Shown here piece by piece: positions 22,811-35,400 of a stretch of DNA of 64,000 bases. A program made the translations under genes and the position numbers. Source of the DNA: Rhodamnia argentea (taxonomy: Eukaryota > Streptophyta > Magnoliopsida > Myrtales > Myrtaceae); assembly GCF_020921035.1 (NCBI RefSeq), contig NC_063151.1, positions 24,620,934 through 24,684,933 of the forward strand, in the 5' to 3' direction. The notes under the pieces are model-generated. The model was not told where the DNA came from. It worked only from the letters and a program-made list of their open reading frames with translations, and did not search any database. Within the stretch, counting starts at the first letter, position 1, and every line of letters begins with the position of its first letter.

Positions 22811-23568
22811 TCAAAAAGGAGAAGCCAAATCATTACCCCTCCAAATTTGAAACAAGGCAAATTGTTGAAAGCAAAAATTAGTCCAAACGAGACTGTCACG
22901 GATATGATATATAGTGAGATCAAGGTGTTCCCGATCGAGCTAAGAACATATTTTCGATGGGATCCATGCAATTGGTTCGGCGAGCTCATCCGGGCTGCTT
23001 GACTTCAGTTAACTTGGGAAATAGCAACATCGACGATGAGAAGATGTGCGAGCAAATTCCGGTCATTATCCACACACAGAGAGATAGGGAGGTAGGTTAG
23101 CAATGGCGTCCATTCCGAGGCTGTCGGTCCTCGGATCCTCGGCGAGAGGAACAGACAGAAGAACTTACAACTAAAAGGAAGAACAAATGCAGTTTATATC
23201 AACAGACTTTGTATTACAGACCCGACATGTTCAATTTCAATTACAGACAGGAACCTGCACTTACATGGTATTTAGCTAGTTTCCTTTCTTTCTTTCTTTT
23301 TTGTCTTTTTTACCAGATAGATAATGGCACTCACAGGCTCACAGCTACCTCCATAACAAAAGGAATTTCTAACCCTCTAAAGAAACGAATTTTTGGGAGG
23401 AAAAGTAACATATCAAAGGACAAGCATATCCTTAGGTCCAGCTATGCCTTCTGTTTTCGTATGTTCATATATCCATAGACTCTCTTAGAATGAAATGGAA
23501 AATGAAAGAAAGAACCGTTTTTGTTTTTTGTTTTTTGTTTTTTTTTTGCGTTTACCGGCATGCGATGT
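22811..23568. other. spacer and 3' untranslated region of the HDR1-like gene
   Basis: No open frame of protein character. The right half is probably the 3' untranslated region of the minus-strand gene that stops at 23569. A T/G run (23519-23549) lies just after its stop codon. Confidence 0.4.
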
Positions 23569-26166
23569 CTAAGGCTCATCTGGTACATCTTCCAGCGATT
23601 CATTTTCATCCAACATGTTCATCAGCATCGATACTTGGTCGTGCAGCATCTTATTCTCTCTCTCGACCTCGGAACGCTTGCTCTTTTCATCAAGTAGCTG
23701 AATTTGCAGATGCTCGAGACACCGTGCATCCTCCTCCAACTGCTCATTCAGGCCATCGATTTCCTTGTCCTGCACAGATCATGTTTGGGTTCTATGATTT
23801 CACTAGAGAGTAAAAAACGAGGGGCATTAGATTAGTATTTGTCGTTGAGGTTAGGTGTTTTTGCTAATAAGCACCTTTCTGTTCATCTCTTGAACGGCAA
23901 TCCTTCTCATGGATTCAACCACGTCGACATTCACAAGCTTTCGCCTTTTCCCGATCAGCCAGCCTCGTGGATAGCTCGCAGCATCGAAGTCGGGTGGTGG
24001 CAGCAAAGATTCATTTGATGGATGTCGGCCCTTGGCACTACCCACAGGCTCCAACGGCTCAAACAGAGCCTTTCGACGCTCGGATAGTGGAGGCATCTGC
24101 GTCGAGTCTTGCATATTCTCATCTGTCGGCCCATCTTCCTGCTTGTTGGGAAGTTTATCAGCAGCATCTGCTACCTCGTTCAACAACTTTCCACTAACTG
24201 TCGAAAATTTGGAAAAGAAAAGATTCTAGTACCAAAAATTCTAGGATCGGAGCTGCAAATAAGTGAGAAGCATAACCTTTTTTTGTCTTCCTTTCAACTT
24301 CAAAACGAGAAAGAAGTGAACTATGAATCAATAAAAACTCAATCAAAAGTATGAGCACTAGTTATATTAATGAGCAGAATCTTCAAGCTGATACATTGAG
24401 GAAGGTCATCGTAAAGCTGTAACTGTGTTCAAGTGAGGTCTAGTTTCATTTTCACATCTTTATGCTGAGAGATGATCATACAGTGGCTGCCAAGCCAACA
24501 TCCTCGGCAAAGCAACCAAATTAGTATTCTCTGCCTTAACTAATTTGATTCAAGATGCGAGACTATCAAAGAGAGAATTTGTGAGCAAATCATTTCACAC
24601 ATCCTAGTAAAAAACGACACACGTCACAGGCGTGCACCTTTCAAACCTAGGTTTCTACTCAAGTTCTTTAATCCGGTTTTGACTTGCCCAATTCATCGTA
24701 TGCTCCAGATCATAGAGCAGAAGAGAGGAAGAGACCAAAGCTGAGACTCCGTAATTCGAGGCTCCAAGTGAATTTTGGAGCCACCAAAACTAGAGAAATG
24801 GAAGGCATCATTGGTTTATTTTCTTCTTTCTTGATAGAATTACAGTAACTCAATGGACCAATTGTAATTCAAACAGAAAGCTAGTGGGAAACCACGAGAT
24901 TGGTTCATCTATAAGATACTGAAACAGATAAAATCCCATGAATCACACGGCAGGCACATCTTGCTTCATCCATCATCTTATTTAATACAGCTAAGGATAC
25001 CAAAGAAGCACAAACTAATCACAAGTAGTTCCATCTATGCCACAGGCAACGAATATGCGACCCTAAAAATCCGAGGGGGAGGGTGGCTTTGTCATCGACT
25101 ACTTCATCGATTAATCCACAACACGAAACACACTCTTTGGACTTACACACGTGCCAAGCGGGAAAAAGTTTGAAGGCATTGTCCCCTATGCATAAATACT
25201 GTATTGCTTAAATGCAAGGGCTCAAACAAGTCCTATGTAGTTATGGCTGCTCCAAGGGAAAAGCACGAAAACCTATTAGTTAGACAAGGGCGACATCTTA
25301 CCTAACAAAAGGCAGACAATCGTTTACAAAATCGCAGTTGGGCTCTGTGAAAAGCATGAACCGAAGACTAATGAACAAATGATTTGTCTTACAAGGGTAT
25401 AGAAACATAAAAAACAACGAATTTGGTGAAGAATTCTAATTAAAAACTCCCAGTTGTCTAAAAAGTCAATTAATTGGATCCAATTTAAAAAAAAAACACA
25501 ACCCAAGAAACATTAAGCAGTTATGCAAAGACCACACATCTCAGAGAAATACAGATTGAGAACTTATGATGCAGCTGAAGGGAAAGAAATCAATAAAATA
25601 AGCAGAGGCACTTTTGGAGAGCATCCAGCTTAAATGGAGCAACAGGGGCAAGAAAAGGATTGCCATTAAAAACCACAAAATTAAATGAGAAAATAGATAT
25701 TTGAAATCATTAGAGAGATGGAGAAAGCGACTGGTATGCCAGCCAACCAAACCCAGTTAAGTAACGTACCAGCAAAGACTTAGCTGCAACAAGTACCTCT
25801 CTCTCTCTCTCTCTCTGAATCATAAGCAATTACAGAGAAATGAAGATGATTCTGCAGTACATGCATATGAACCACTGTCACACCAAACCCAAATCTAACA
25901 ACATGAATCAATCAACGAGGAAATCGTCGGACTTATGCAGCGACCCTAAAAAGATTCTCTCTTTTTAATCTATCTATGAAGCATACGACGCTCATGCGCG
26001 CGTACATCACCAGACAACCTCTGATATGGAAGAGGGATGGAGTCCTTTTACCTGATCTCTTGCGAGATTTCCAGAAAATCGGTGGGCTCGAAGCCGCCGG
26101 AGAGAAACCTGGTAGATTCCCATCGACGGTAGCGCCGTTACCATCCGGTCTGTCTCCCTGTACCAT
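23569..26166 (-). CDS. HDR1: HEADING DATE REPRESSOR 1-like nuclear coiled-coil protein
   Basis: Three exons on the minus strand: 26166-26052, 24197-23875 and 23769-23569. The product is 212 residues and the intron phases agree. Intron 1 is 1.85 kb. The N-terminal part holds the basic motif [10 protein letters not shown]. The middle holds [13 protein letters not shown] and [15 protein letters not shown]. The basic stretch [20 protein letters not shown] could be a nuclear localisation signal. Residues about 150-200 form a coiled coil ([20 protein letters not shown], then a second heptad run ending [12 protein letters not shown]). This order of motifs is that of rice HDR1, a nuclear protein that interacts with the SnRK1 kinase OsK4 and delays flowering in long days. 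The role in this species is inferred. The reading frame is open upstream of 26166, but the first true ATG is there. Confidence 0.8.
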
Positions 26167-26927
26167 TTCAAGAACTTCCGCAGCTCTCGGAAGCTGAAGC
26201 TTCAAGCTCAAAACAGAGCAACACCCACCGAGACACAGAGAGAGAGAGAGAGACGTGTCAACGTGAGAGCTTTTAATGCTGTTTTTCCTTGTCCTGGTCT
26301 TCTCTTCTCTTCTGTTCTCCTTCCTGCGGGTCTTTGATTCTTCTTGTTGTTTGGTAATACCAAGAAAGAGCAGAGCAGAGAGCCAGAAGATAGAAAATTG
26401 TTTGCTTCCCTTTCACAACCATCCAGAATTGAAGTAAGGGACCCACCAGGAGTTGGGGGGTTTCGACGGTCAGGATTTTCCGTGGCGGGTGGCAGATTTT
26501 ATGTCCACGGTTGGCTCTGCCCGACCATTTTTGACGTCAGCTCCGTGTCTTTTTTTGTTTTTTTTTGTTTTCCTTAGCCTGTGTCCTGTCCTCCCTGTTG
26601 AAAAGTCCCACGAAACGAATATGCCCCGCGGCAGTATTTACTGAACTATTTGTTAATTGTTTAAGAGTTAGATAATATCCCAATCCACTTTCACTTACCA
26701 AAAATTCCAAATGCTTCCCCCTTTTTTTTTTTTTTTGGGTCGGGCAAATGATACAGCAGTATAAATGACCAAATTCAACGTCGGGCGATTTTTACTTTTA
26801 TTTGAGAATCTGGTCCTCAAATGATTTATTTATTCAGAATCGATAGGTTGCGGGATATCGGAGAGTCGATGACTTATTTAGGTCCGGTATGAAACTATCT
26901 CGATTAGGCAAATCCTCCCGTATTGAT
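26167..26927 (-). other. promoter and upstream spacer of the HDR1-like gene
   Basis: A GA tract lies at 26236-26253, close to the likely transcription start, followed by 'acgtgtcaacgtg', which contains two ACGT cores. Further out are T-rich tracts (26551-26571 and 26720-26736). No gene was seen. Confidence 0.4.
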
Positions 26928-27570
26928 AGAGAAAAAGTACCAAATAAGTCATAAATCTTTTCATATTTGTACTAATTCGGTTCATTCGATTAATCTTAGC
27001 CGAGAATCGCCGACGTCCGACCATCCTATATGACATGAACGGTGATGAGTGGACATTTTTTATAATTTTCTTTGAAAACATTAAAATTTTGTATTTTTGA
27101 TTGTTTTTTCTTGCCCCTAATTTTGGCCGACGAGAGTCACAACCCTTTCCCAAGCCCTCGCCAGATTTGGCCAACCTTCGCCTCCTCTCCCATGGCCATC
27201 ACAACCTTGCTCTTTGCGAGCGAGGGTGTGAAAGCCCTTGCCCATATCTAGCGAGGGGCACGACCCTCACCGGCCTAAAATGAAAATAAAAAACAAAAGA
27301 AGTGATAAGAAAAGAAAAGAACAAAAAATGGTTAAAAATTATAACAACGTAAAAATATATAAATATTATTATTAATAAATATTCACGTCGGTGTGGGCGG
27401 TGCCACTAGAATGGCCAGCATGCAAGTCAACAATTTTTGACCAAAATTGATATAATGGACCGAATCGGTACTAATGCAGAAGCTATAAAATTAAATTAGT
27501 ATAATTAAAATGTTTTTAATTGAATTAGTACCAATGAAATACGTTTAGAACTTTTTTTTGTACTTTTCCT
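26928..27570. mobile_element. non-autonomous inverted-repeat element with a GC-rich 'ctcgcc' core
   Basis: The left end 'agaaaaagtaccaaataagt' is matched in inverted form by the right end 'cttttttttgtacttttcct'. The flanks carry the 'aattagtataattaaaatg' vocabulary shared with the elements at 5934 and 27638. The core (27100-27260) is GC-rich, with words such as 'ccctcgccag' and 'gagcgagggtgtg'. A similar core lies at 55640-55900. It has no transposase. Confidence 0.55.
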
Positions 27571-27637
27571 AGTGATGGGTGGCCTAAGGGCAGAAATGTT
27601 TTAAAGACGTATAATATCTCGCTCACATAGTGCTATG

Positions 27638-28004
27638 GGAAAATTGTTTAAAAAGTCATAAACCTATTGTACAACAACCAATTTAATCATAAATCTTTCA
27701 ATTGTGTCATATATCTTTTGAGGATTTGCTAATTTAATCCTAAACTTTTCAATTATGCCAACTTAGCCCTAAACCTTTTAACCATTTTGTCAACGTAGTG
27801 CTTTCACAAAGCTATCCAAATAATAGTTTTAGAACTAAATTAACAAAATTTCAAAAAGTTTAGGATTGAATTATCACAATCGAATTGTTTAGGACTAAAT
27901 TGACAAATCATCAAAATGTTTAAGACTAACATGACACAATTAAAAGGTTTAAGACTAAATTGGCCGCCGCATAATAGGTGTAGAACTTTTCGGATAATTA
28001 TCTC
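27638..28004. mobile_element. intact-looking Mutator-like miniature element
   Basis: The element is 367 bp. Inverted ends of about 35 bp (ggaaaattgtttaaaaagtc on the left, and 'aacttttcggataattatct' on the right) enclose repeats of 'taggactaaattgacaa'. Flanking 9-mers agtgctatg (27629-27637) and aatgctatg (28005-28013) match at eight of nine positions, as for a Mutator-type insertion. It has the same family architecture as 5934-7598 and no coding capacity. Confidence 0.65.
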
Positions 28005-28067
28005 AATGCTATGAACGCACACACATGAACTCCATATTAACTTTAAAAAAAAAAAAAAAGGAACCCA

Positions 28068-28331
28068 TCATTCGCTTTTAAAATTTCTCGACATGCCAAA
28101 AGTTTGTCTAGTGCCCCCCAAACGTTTACAAGTGAGACCACACGAACAAGTGGTCTTAATGCCCTTCAATTCCACCCACATTGCCTGCTCATCATATAAG
28201 CCAGTGGCAGAGTACGACAAAAGGCCTTTGGGGATTAAGATTTGGGCTACAAGCCACGGTGCGCGACGATCATCGGTGCGGGGAAAACTAACGAAAATGA
28301 CCGCCCGCTCGACAAGAGGGTCGTCGAACAA
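28068..28331 (-). mobile_element. possible copia-type gag fossil fragment
   Basis: An 87-codon minus-strand frame contains the phrase DEQAMWVELKGIKTTCSCGL followed by TCKRLGG. This resembles the 'LW.EL....P.C.CG.C.CG' region of copia gag proteins. Nothing else of an LTR element is recognisable around it, so it is at most a small, old fragment. Confidence 0.25.
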
Positions 28332-28504
28332 AGCCGGGCGTAATCAAATGTTCTGTCGGGTCTTCATATCGGATGGCATGTTCCAGGGTGCTAGCCACTG
28401 TCAGCTGAGAAAAACACCATCAATCCCAGTCCTTCCCACTTGATTCGACGGCTAGCCCGCACACCTGATGGACCGAGTAGAACTAATCAGTTCGGGGCTT
28501 ACAA

Positions 28505-29795
28505 GGTAACGATTCTCATTTTAAAAAACGATTCTGATTAGAATTATTTTTTCCAATTATGTTCTCTAATTGAGTTTTAGAGAATCAAAACGTGTATGAT
28601 AACCGCATAAAATTTATGTTCTTGAAACAGAAATGTATTTGGTAACTGCTCAAAATTTTTGTTCTCGAAAATAATTTCTCTTCCCAATTTTTGTCATTTA
28701 AGTAAAATAGTTACGTAGTTACTTTGTGAAATTTCATCATACATTTCGAATTAATTAAAAATTAATTTATATTGATTCTTTTATCTAACATATTGCATAT
28801 AATATTTTTCCGTAATATTCTGTCTAATTGTTATGTCATAACGAGTCATTTTAAGATTAAAAAATGATAGACCATGTTGGGTTAGTTTGTGATTTCATAT
28901 TAGCTCGAGACCTCGTCCGCCTATACCAAATCGCAACGAAAGAATATCAAATTTGATCTTAATGTAATCGATGACATATGTATGTGTACACGCAAATGAA
29001 GTCGCCACTAGTCTTTAAGGAAGTTAGATCGAGAACCTTGTTGAACAATCTAAAGAAACCGTTCGATTCTACGCAACTAGAGAACTCTAGGGTCTAAGGA
29101 CTTGGTTACATCGATATTTCCACCAAATTTTTAATTCATTTTTTAACCTATGAGGTCAACCAATGCTAAGTATTCACGCAGAATGTTTTTGTCTTTTTTC
29201 AAATTTTCTAAAACTAGACTAAGTCTAAAGTACTCAAATCTAAGCAAATCATAACCAATGAAATCAAGTGCACAATCAAGGAATGATATTGATAAATTAA
29301 ATCATAAAACTCTAATGAAGTCCTAAAGGCTTATAGAAATGTGGTTCAGGTTTAATTTCAAAGGTGTTTATAATTTTCCTAAAAAAGAATAAAATCTATG
29401 AAATCTAGGGAATCTAGGCCCATATTTATGAAAATAAGGTTAAACTAGCCTAATCTAAACTTCTTCTATTTTTAGGGATTTTCTGAATTTTTTTAGAATT
29501 TTTTATATTTTTTTTATTATCTTATATATTTTTCTTTGAAAATGAGACATCGTTATATTTTAGGTTGAGTGAAAAGTGAGAAAAAAAATTGAAAGGAAAA
29601 AGTGAAAGATGTGTTATGTTTTGTGATTCTCAAAAATTATTCTTTTTTCGTAACGAACTTTTTTTTGTTCTTGTTTTTTATCCAAAACTATTTCCGAGAA
29701 CAGAATCAAAATCAAAATCACTTACATTACCAAACATGATTTTCATCTTTTTTTGTTCCAGAAAACAAAATTAAAGAACCAAAATCGTTACTATG
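28505..29795. mobile_element. non-autonomous hAT-like element with 'gtaacgatt' ends
   Basis: The left end begins 'ggtaacgattctcatttt' and the right end reads 'gaaccaaaatcgttac', an inverted match. Subterminal repeats such as 'tgtttggtaac/ttaccaaacatg' and multiple 'ttctcgaaa' words follow. These are typical of hAT derivatives that leave 'cannot exceed' motif clusters at both ends. The middle (about 28860-29200) differs in style and may be a separate insertion. No transposase frame was seen. A target duplication could not be defined with confidence. Confidence 0.45.
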
Positions 29796-30475
29796 CAGGT
29801 CCTTCATTTTTGTGTGGAAGAAGGTCCAAAGTGGCCACTTGTTTAGACTAATCCTTCGTTTTGCACATGGCAAAACTAGCATGTGATAACGTTGTCCTAC
29901 CATGAAACTAGAACCTACTGCAATGAATTCCCAATCTTTGTGCCCCCAGCAAAACTGAAACATGTCTCAGATGCTCCTCCACTGGGCACTTGTACAAATT
30001 CGGATGAATTGGGGTGGAGCAGCTTCTACTTCCTATCCGTGTGAAAGTAAGTGTAAGACTCAGATAATGAGACCGAGGCAGAGTGCAGAAACTCAGATAA
30101 CTACAGCAAGATGATGAAACACTTCAATGATTTGAACCACTGGAAACGCCGGTAACTCTCCCCAAGAGTTACGGGTCCTCTTCTCCACAAAAGAGGTGCA
30201 AAATTCGTCCGAACATTTTTACAATGGCAGAGCATACCTTGCTCAATATCTCGCGTATGCCACATATTAGCACACGCTTTGCTTCTAAAGACAGCCCATA
30301 TGTTCAGCGAAAAAAGAAGAAGAATCTATACGTCAGTTATCATTGTATATGAACAATTACGAGACCGTATTAAACTCTTCTTAGAGAACTTTCTTTCGGT
30401 CATTGCCTCCAAAATGCAGAGTTTAGAAGTCCATAATCAGCAAAAATTTGATGTGTCCATTGAGCAGCACGGGAC
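29796..30475 (-). other. 3' flank of the RING-finger gene
   Basis: No protein-like frame. The stretch immediately left of 30476 is expected to be 3' untranslated region of the minus-strand gene. Confidence 0.4.
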
Positions 30476-33400
30476 TCAGTCCTCCCCAAAAATACAGGTG
30501 ATACATGGAGGATCTTTAGCCTGGTCTTCGGGAGTGATCCAGTCCAAACAAGATTCATGGAATGTGTGACCACAGGGAAGAACAGAAATGGTGGGTGGAC
30601 GGGATGGTATTGAGATAGGACCTGATCCTGGTACATATCGAAGATCCCTCTTGCACAGGAAACATTTGTGTCCAATGAGCTGGGAAGCTTCATCTTCAAC
30701 TGCAATACCATAACTACTACTTCAGTTCTTTCAAGGTAAAAAGAATTACGGAATGTAGATGTCAACAATGTCACAGCATCCAGTCACAATTAATGATGCT
30801 ACTGCTGCAACAATGACAAGGGCCATTAGTAATCACTGCATGATGAAGTTCTAGTCATAACGTAAGATACCACTGTGGCCTGAGATCATCCGTTGACCCA
30901 ATTGCAAAGGCATACGATGCTTTTCCCAAGGCAAGTACCAACATAGAAAAGAAAATGCGGGGTCTGAAGAGATACCTTGCAATCTGATATGTGCAGAAAG
31001 TGCAGAAGAATTATCTTTTCCCGGCAGTGGACGAGCAGCCCATGGTACAATTCTTGGGGGTAAAGCCGGTGCCGAAGGTTGAGCAATTTGCCTTGTAGTC
31101 TGCCCTGCACGAGCTGCCGGAGAATGCTGAGGTAGAGGTGGATAATATGGATGCACAGGGACCCTATGAGGTGAAGCTAGAGGTAGAGAATTTTGACGTA
31201 GATTTGAAAGACATCTTACAGATTGAGCTTGGTGAGGGAGAAATGGAGCAACCTGGTTTGGTCCTTGAATATGTGGCTGAACTAAAGCACCCTGATGTTG
31301 GACGGGGAAATACTGCATTGGCTGGGCAGGGTAAGGAAATGCTGGCACAAATTGTGGTGTTGGGACAAAACCTGCAATGGATCGATGCTGCTCGGCCAAA
31401 AGGGGCAGAGGCAAAGCAACCTGGCGTATGGGTTGCGAAGGAGTAGCATTTTGTCTTGAAGAAGGTATATGTGAAGATGTAACAGGTTGTAAAGACGTCA
31501 AAGTTGGCCTTGAAGATGGGATGCATGGACTAGTGGTCAGTTGTAAAGTTTTTGCAGTTTGTCTTGAAGTAGGAACTGATGAATGAGTGATAGGTTGTGA
31601 AGGTATTGCTGTTTGAGTTGAAGAAGAAACTGATGATGAAGTGATGGGCTGGGTCTTCCTGCGAACCACGTTATAAGTAGCCGCTGGAAGTTGCGGTGCC
31701 TCCCTCTTACGAGATGGTCCAACAGGCATATTAGAGATTTGTTGAAGCTCAGGTTGCTTAACAGCGCTGGGTAACGCACCTGCATTTTACTAAAAGTAAT
31801 TAATTACCAATGAGACCTAAAATGCAAAACTCTACTTATGTGCAAGAAGATTTGGAACTGCAGCTAAGAAGATTTGGAACTGGCTTAACCACATGATTTG
31901 TCCAACTTTGCCCTAGATTACCTGCAATCGAGTAGCAAAATATTTTTCTGAACCCTGATGAATACTTGTTGCAGCCTGCTAAACAAGGCATATGCATGGG
32001 ATGGCATTTCACTGCTAGGAATTACTAAAATATACGATGTTCAAGAATCTCATTATAATGAGACACGGTCACATTTCTAGTCCATTCTTTCTTCTAGCTC
32101 TTCTGTCAGACAACAACTATTGAAATATATGCATGTTGAGAACTTGATGGTTGATGCCTGGTCCAGCGAAAACCTGTATATTCAATTCAGTTTGACTGCT
32201 TACATCCAGTCCGGCACTCTCTTCATCCTAATTACTCTACATGACTTATTCAAAGGGTTTGTGTCTAAAATGCATAAATAGGAGGAGAAGGACGTTGACT
32301 CTGTTTGTCTGACATATCACCCCATCGACCTCGTATTGCTGACGTGGCTGGTTTCCAGATGTAGAGTAGCATCTTATTGTACAAGGTTATACTAACAGCT
32401 CATAATAAGAGCAGCATAAGATGTGAAACCCTAATGGAGACAAAAGCATATGTGACCAAAAAGCGCATAATAAAAATGCCAATCAAAATCCATTTAAGCA
32501 TGCATGTCCACGTGAGCTAGTAGTCAGGGACACATGCAAAAGATCGTAGTGGTTGACTGAAGACCTATGCATAAATTACCGGATTGACCATGCCGAGGAG
32601 AGAAGATGCTGTTACTCGGAGAAATTGATTTAGAGGGTACTCCCGAAACATTCCTGTCAACTTGTGTACGAGAATTACCCAGTGCATGAGAACCTGCTTG
32701 AGCATTATTCTGACAAAACGGAGAAGACAAAGATGGAAACCTGGTCGACCCATGCTGTGCCAAACCGCGCAGTACAGAGTGGTCACTGACAGGTGATTTT
32801 GAAGATGACACTAGATGACTTTGACCTATATTTGCAGATCTCATATCCAAGCTTCCTTGAAGACTTAGGTTTCCATTGCCTGATCCAGGATAGATGCATC
32901 TACCATTGCAATGCTGCAAGTGTAAATTGCCGCACTGGCTTGACCTGATTTCTTGGTGTCTACTGCAGAAAGTGGCATTTTGGTACCTTACAGTGTTACC
33001 ATCCACATTCTGCAGTAGAGCAGAACCTACGGATGTGCTGTTTTCAGGATGCAACAGACTACCTTTTTGACCATTATTGCCCCCACCAGTTTCTTGAGTA
33101 CTACAGCTGCTTGAGACAATAGGTTTTGAGCTCATCTCTGTGTGAGGTCCTGTTGAAAGGGTCAAAAGTCTTCCATCAAGTATTTCAGGAGGTCTGAACT
33201 GCAGCATGTTGGACATGTCACCGCTGTCCTCTCCTACTTGAACACTATCTGATCTTTGATTTAGCAAAGGTGCAAGTAGCATTTGGTCCTTGAGATTCCC
33301 CATTAACTGATGACTAGGAGTATTCTTATTGCTTGATTGTCCTTGCAACAAGTATTGTGAGCCTCTGCTTGAATTCGCCTGCATGATTTTCAAGTTTGCG

Positions 33401-34008
33401 GGAGAATTCTGAAGATTGGTGGCACCGTTGGCTACACTACTAACAACCACAGAATCATGATCTATCTGTACATTTGTTGCCCATGTCGGTCCAATTGTCC
33501 TCAGTCCTGCACTTGCATTGCCTCTGAAATCAGTATAATCTCTTGAAATCAATGGACCCCGGACACAGGGTCTACTATTCATCAAATTGTCCAATGTGAC
33601 TGAGTTACCATAGGAGCTACTCTCAGGCACCCCAAAGTAGTTCCAACTTACGCCAGGAGTATGCAGACCTTGTCCTCGCAGGATGGGGGAGTTGCTATTT
33701 CTGCTAGTATGACTGGACCTGATTACTGAACTTGTCATATTACCGAACGGGAAGTCACCAACTGTAAGGGTAGCACTACCTGATGGGGAGTCCCTGTTGC
33801 CTGAATAAGCTGCTCCTTGCAGGTTCCCATTTGGAACAGGAGTTGTTGACGATGTACAAGGAGTGGGAAGATTGCTACTTTCATCATTACTCAATTGACC
33901 AACCATCGCAATAAAGCCATCACATTCATTGTTTAGCATATGGGAAGTAAGATCTTCATTCACTTGTGGACGGGAAGTGGGGGTTGACGGCTTGAATCCG
34001 CTTCCCAT
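30476..34008 (-). CDS. large Ser/Gln/Pro-rich protein with a C-terminal RING-H2 finger (putative E3 ubiquitin ligase)
   Basis: Three coding exons on the minus strand: 34008-32580, 31779-30976 and 30699-30476. The product is 818 residues, both introns are GT-AG, and both are phase 1. Residues 1-480 are a low-complexity Ser/Asn/Gly-rich region. Residues 481-745 are Pro/Gln/Ser-rich, with repeated PSSR and SQPI phrases (for example 'SSVSSSTQTAIPSQPITHSS'). The last about 74 residues carry a RING-H2 finger: C-x2-C (HKCFLCKRDL), then CGHTFHESC (C-x-H-x2-H-x2-C), then a final C-x2-C (PPCITC), ending GED. All eight zinc ligands are present. Plant RING proteins with the ending 'ITPEDqakDPPCI.C' are presumed ubiquitin ligases. 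The long disordered region may bind substrates. The substrate is unknown. The start is the first ATG (MGSGFKPSTP) after an in-frame stop. Confidence 0.8.
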
Positions 34009-35284
34009 GTTGCCTCTACCTGTCACTCTGAACCATCATATATCCGGATATCTGGAAATTTCACTTCAAGAAACCATCCTACAGAAGGAAAGTGGCAGTC
34101 GCAGGAAAATTAACTTAAGTTGACGTACTCGTGTCGCATGGTCTGAGTAAACTGAAGTGAAGGGATCGATGACACGCGAAAGCTCCTATACTGAAGAATC
34201 AAGCCAAATGAGTGCGCATCAAGACAAAATCTTACTGTTTTAAGTGGTCAAGAAGATCAAATTTTCACCAAATGGGGACCAATATCACCATTATCTTCTC
34301 ATTCTTAGGATTCCACAATGAGCTTCGCCCACGTTACTCATTACACGAATTTCGCAAAACCAATCTGTTTGCCAAACATTATTCTTCCGAAATCTCGCGC
34401 ATCAAACAACAATCAAATTAAACAAGCAGGATGATGAATAAATCCATTTGTAACAAATTTCTCACTATTGACACAATGCCACTCTGAACAAATCACCCAA
34501 TAACTCCACAATGTACGAGCCTTATCACACGGAGACCCATCACTACATAAGAAGAAAAAGCAAAACTAACTTTAGACAAAGAACAGGCAAAAATCGCAAA
34601 ACCCCACTCACTACAAACAATCCAGATACCACCAAAGGACCTAGCTCACAATCGAAAAACGTACTACGCCCAAAGAAGGTTTTTTTCCCCCTTTTAAAAT
34701 CGCTCGCGAGAACAGAGAACCGGATATGATCAATCAAACCCCTACGAAACAGAAGGACCGAGCACGAAACTTCGCTCCCAACAAAAAAAATGATCGGACC
34801 ACTCGAACAGACACAAGACGAAGCAAAATGCGCGTGACAAGTAGGAAAGATCGAGCGCAAAGCAAAAAAAAAAAATCGTACTTGAGGTTTGATCATGAGA
34901 ACAGCGGAAGGCCCGTCAAAAGTAGCCCACCGAGTTCGCGTCGAGAAGCAGCTCTCCAATAACCGCTTCGTCCCTAAGCGTCACCAAAAGCGAAACGAGG
35001 ACGGCCAAGCGACTCTACACGAAACCGAAGAGGAATTAACGGGGGGACGAAAACGAGAATCTTCAAGTGAAGAGGAGGAGGAGGAGGAGGAGAAGAACGC
35101 AGAAACGCAGGCAAACGAAACTCGAAGGACGACGTTTTTTACTTACTAGTGAAGAGAGAGAGAGAGAGAGAGAGCAAGTGGCGCTGTGTTTGGCGCTTAT
35201 GGGAGATCTCCAGGGGGAGTTTTAAAGGGTTCGGTGCGGGGCCCATTTCGCTTTCGCTCCACGTGTCACTCTCTCGCCTCGCAA

Positions 35285-35346
<62 letters not shown>

Positions 35347-35400
35347 AAGTTTCTAATATCAGTCCGCTGATTTCATTTTGGGCCTGGCTAGTTAGCTGAA
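34009..35400 (-). promoter_or_regulatory. 5' leader and promoter of the RING-finger gene
   Basis: AG-rich sequence with GAG triplets (35064-35093) and a GA tract (35154-35174) is probably 5' untranslated region, possibly with an intron nearer the ATG. A CACGTG core lies in 'ctccacgtgtcac' at about 35258-35270. Beyond it is a 50-bp CT microsatellite. Confidence 0.4.
35289..35341 (+). repeat. (CT)n microsatellite, about 26 units
   Basis: An uninterrupted CT run of about 52 bp. It is the longest simple repeat in the window and is likely to vary between individuals. Confidence 0.95.

Noticed and set aside
26167-26211. Earlier start for the HDR1-like protein
   Set aside because: The frame is open to 26211 but begins with TTG. 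The first ATG in frame, at 26166, fits the family better.
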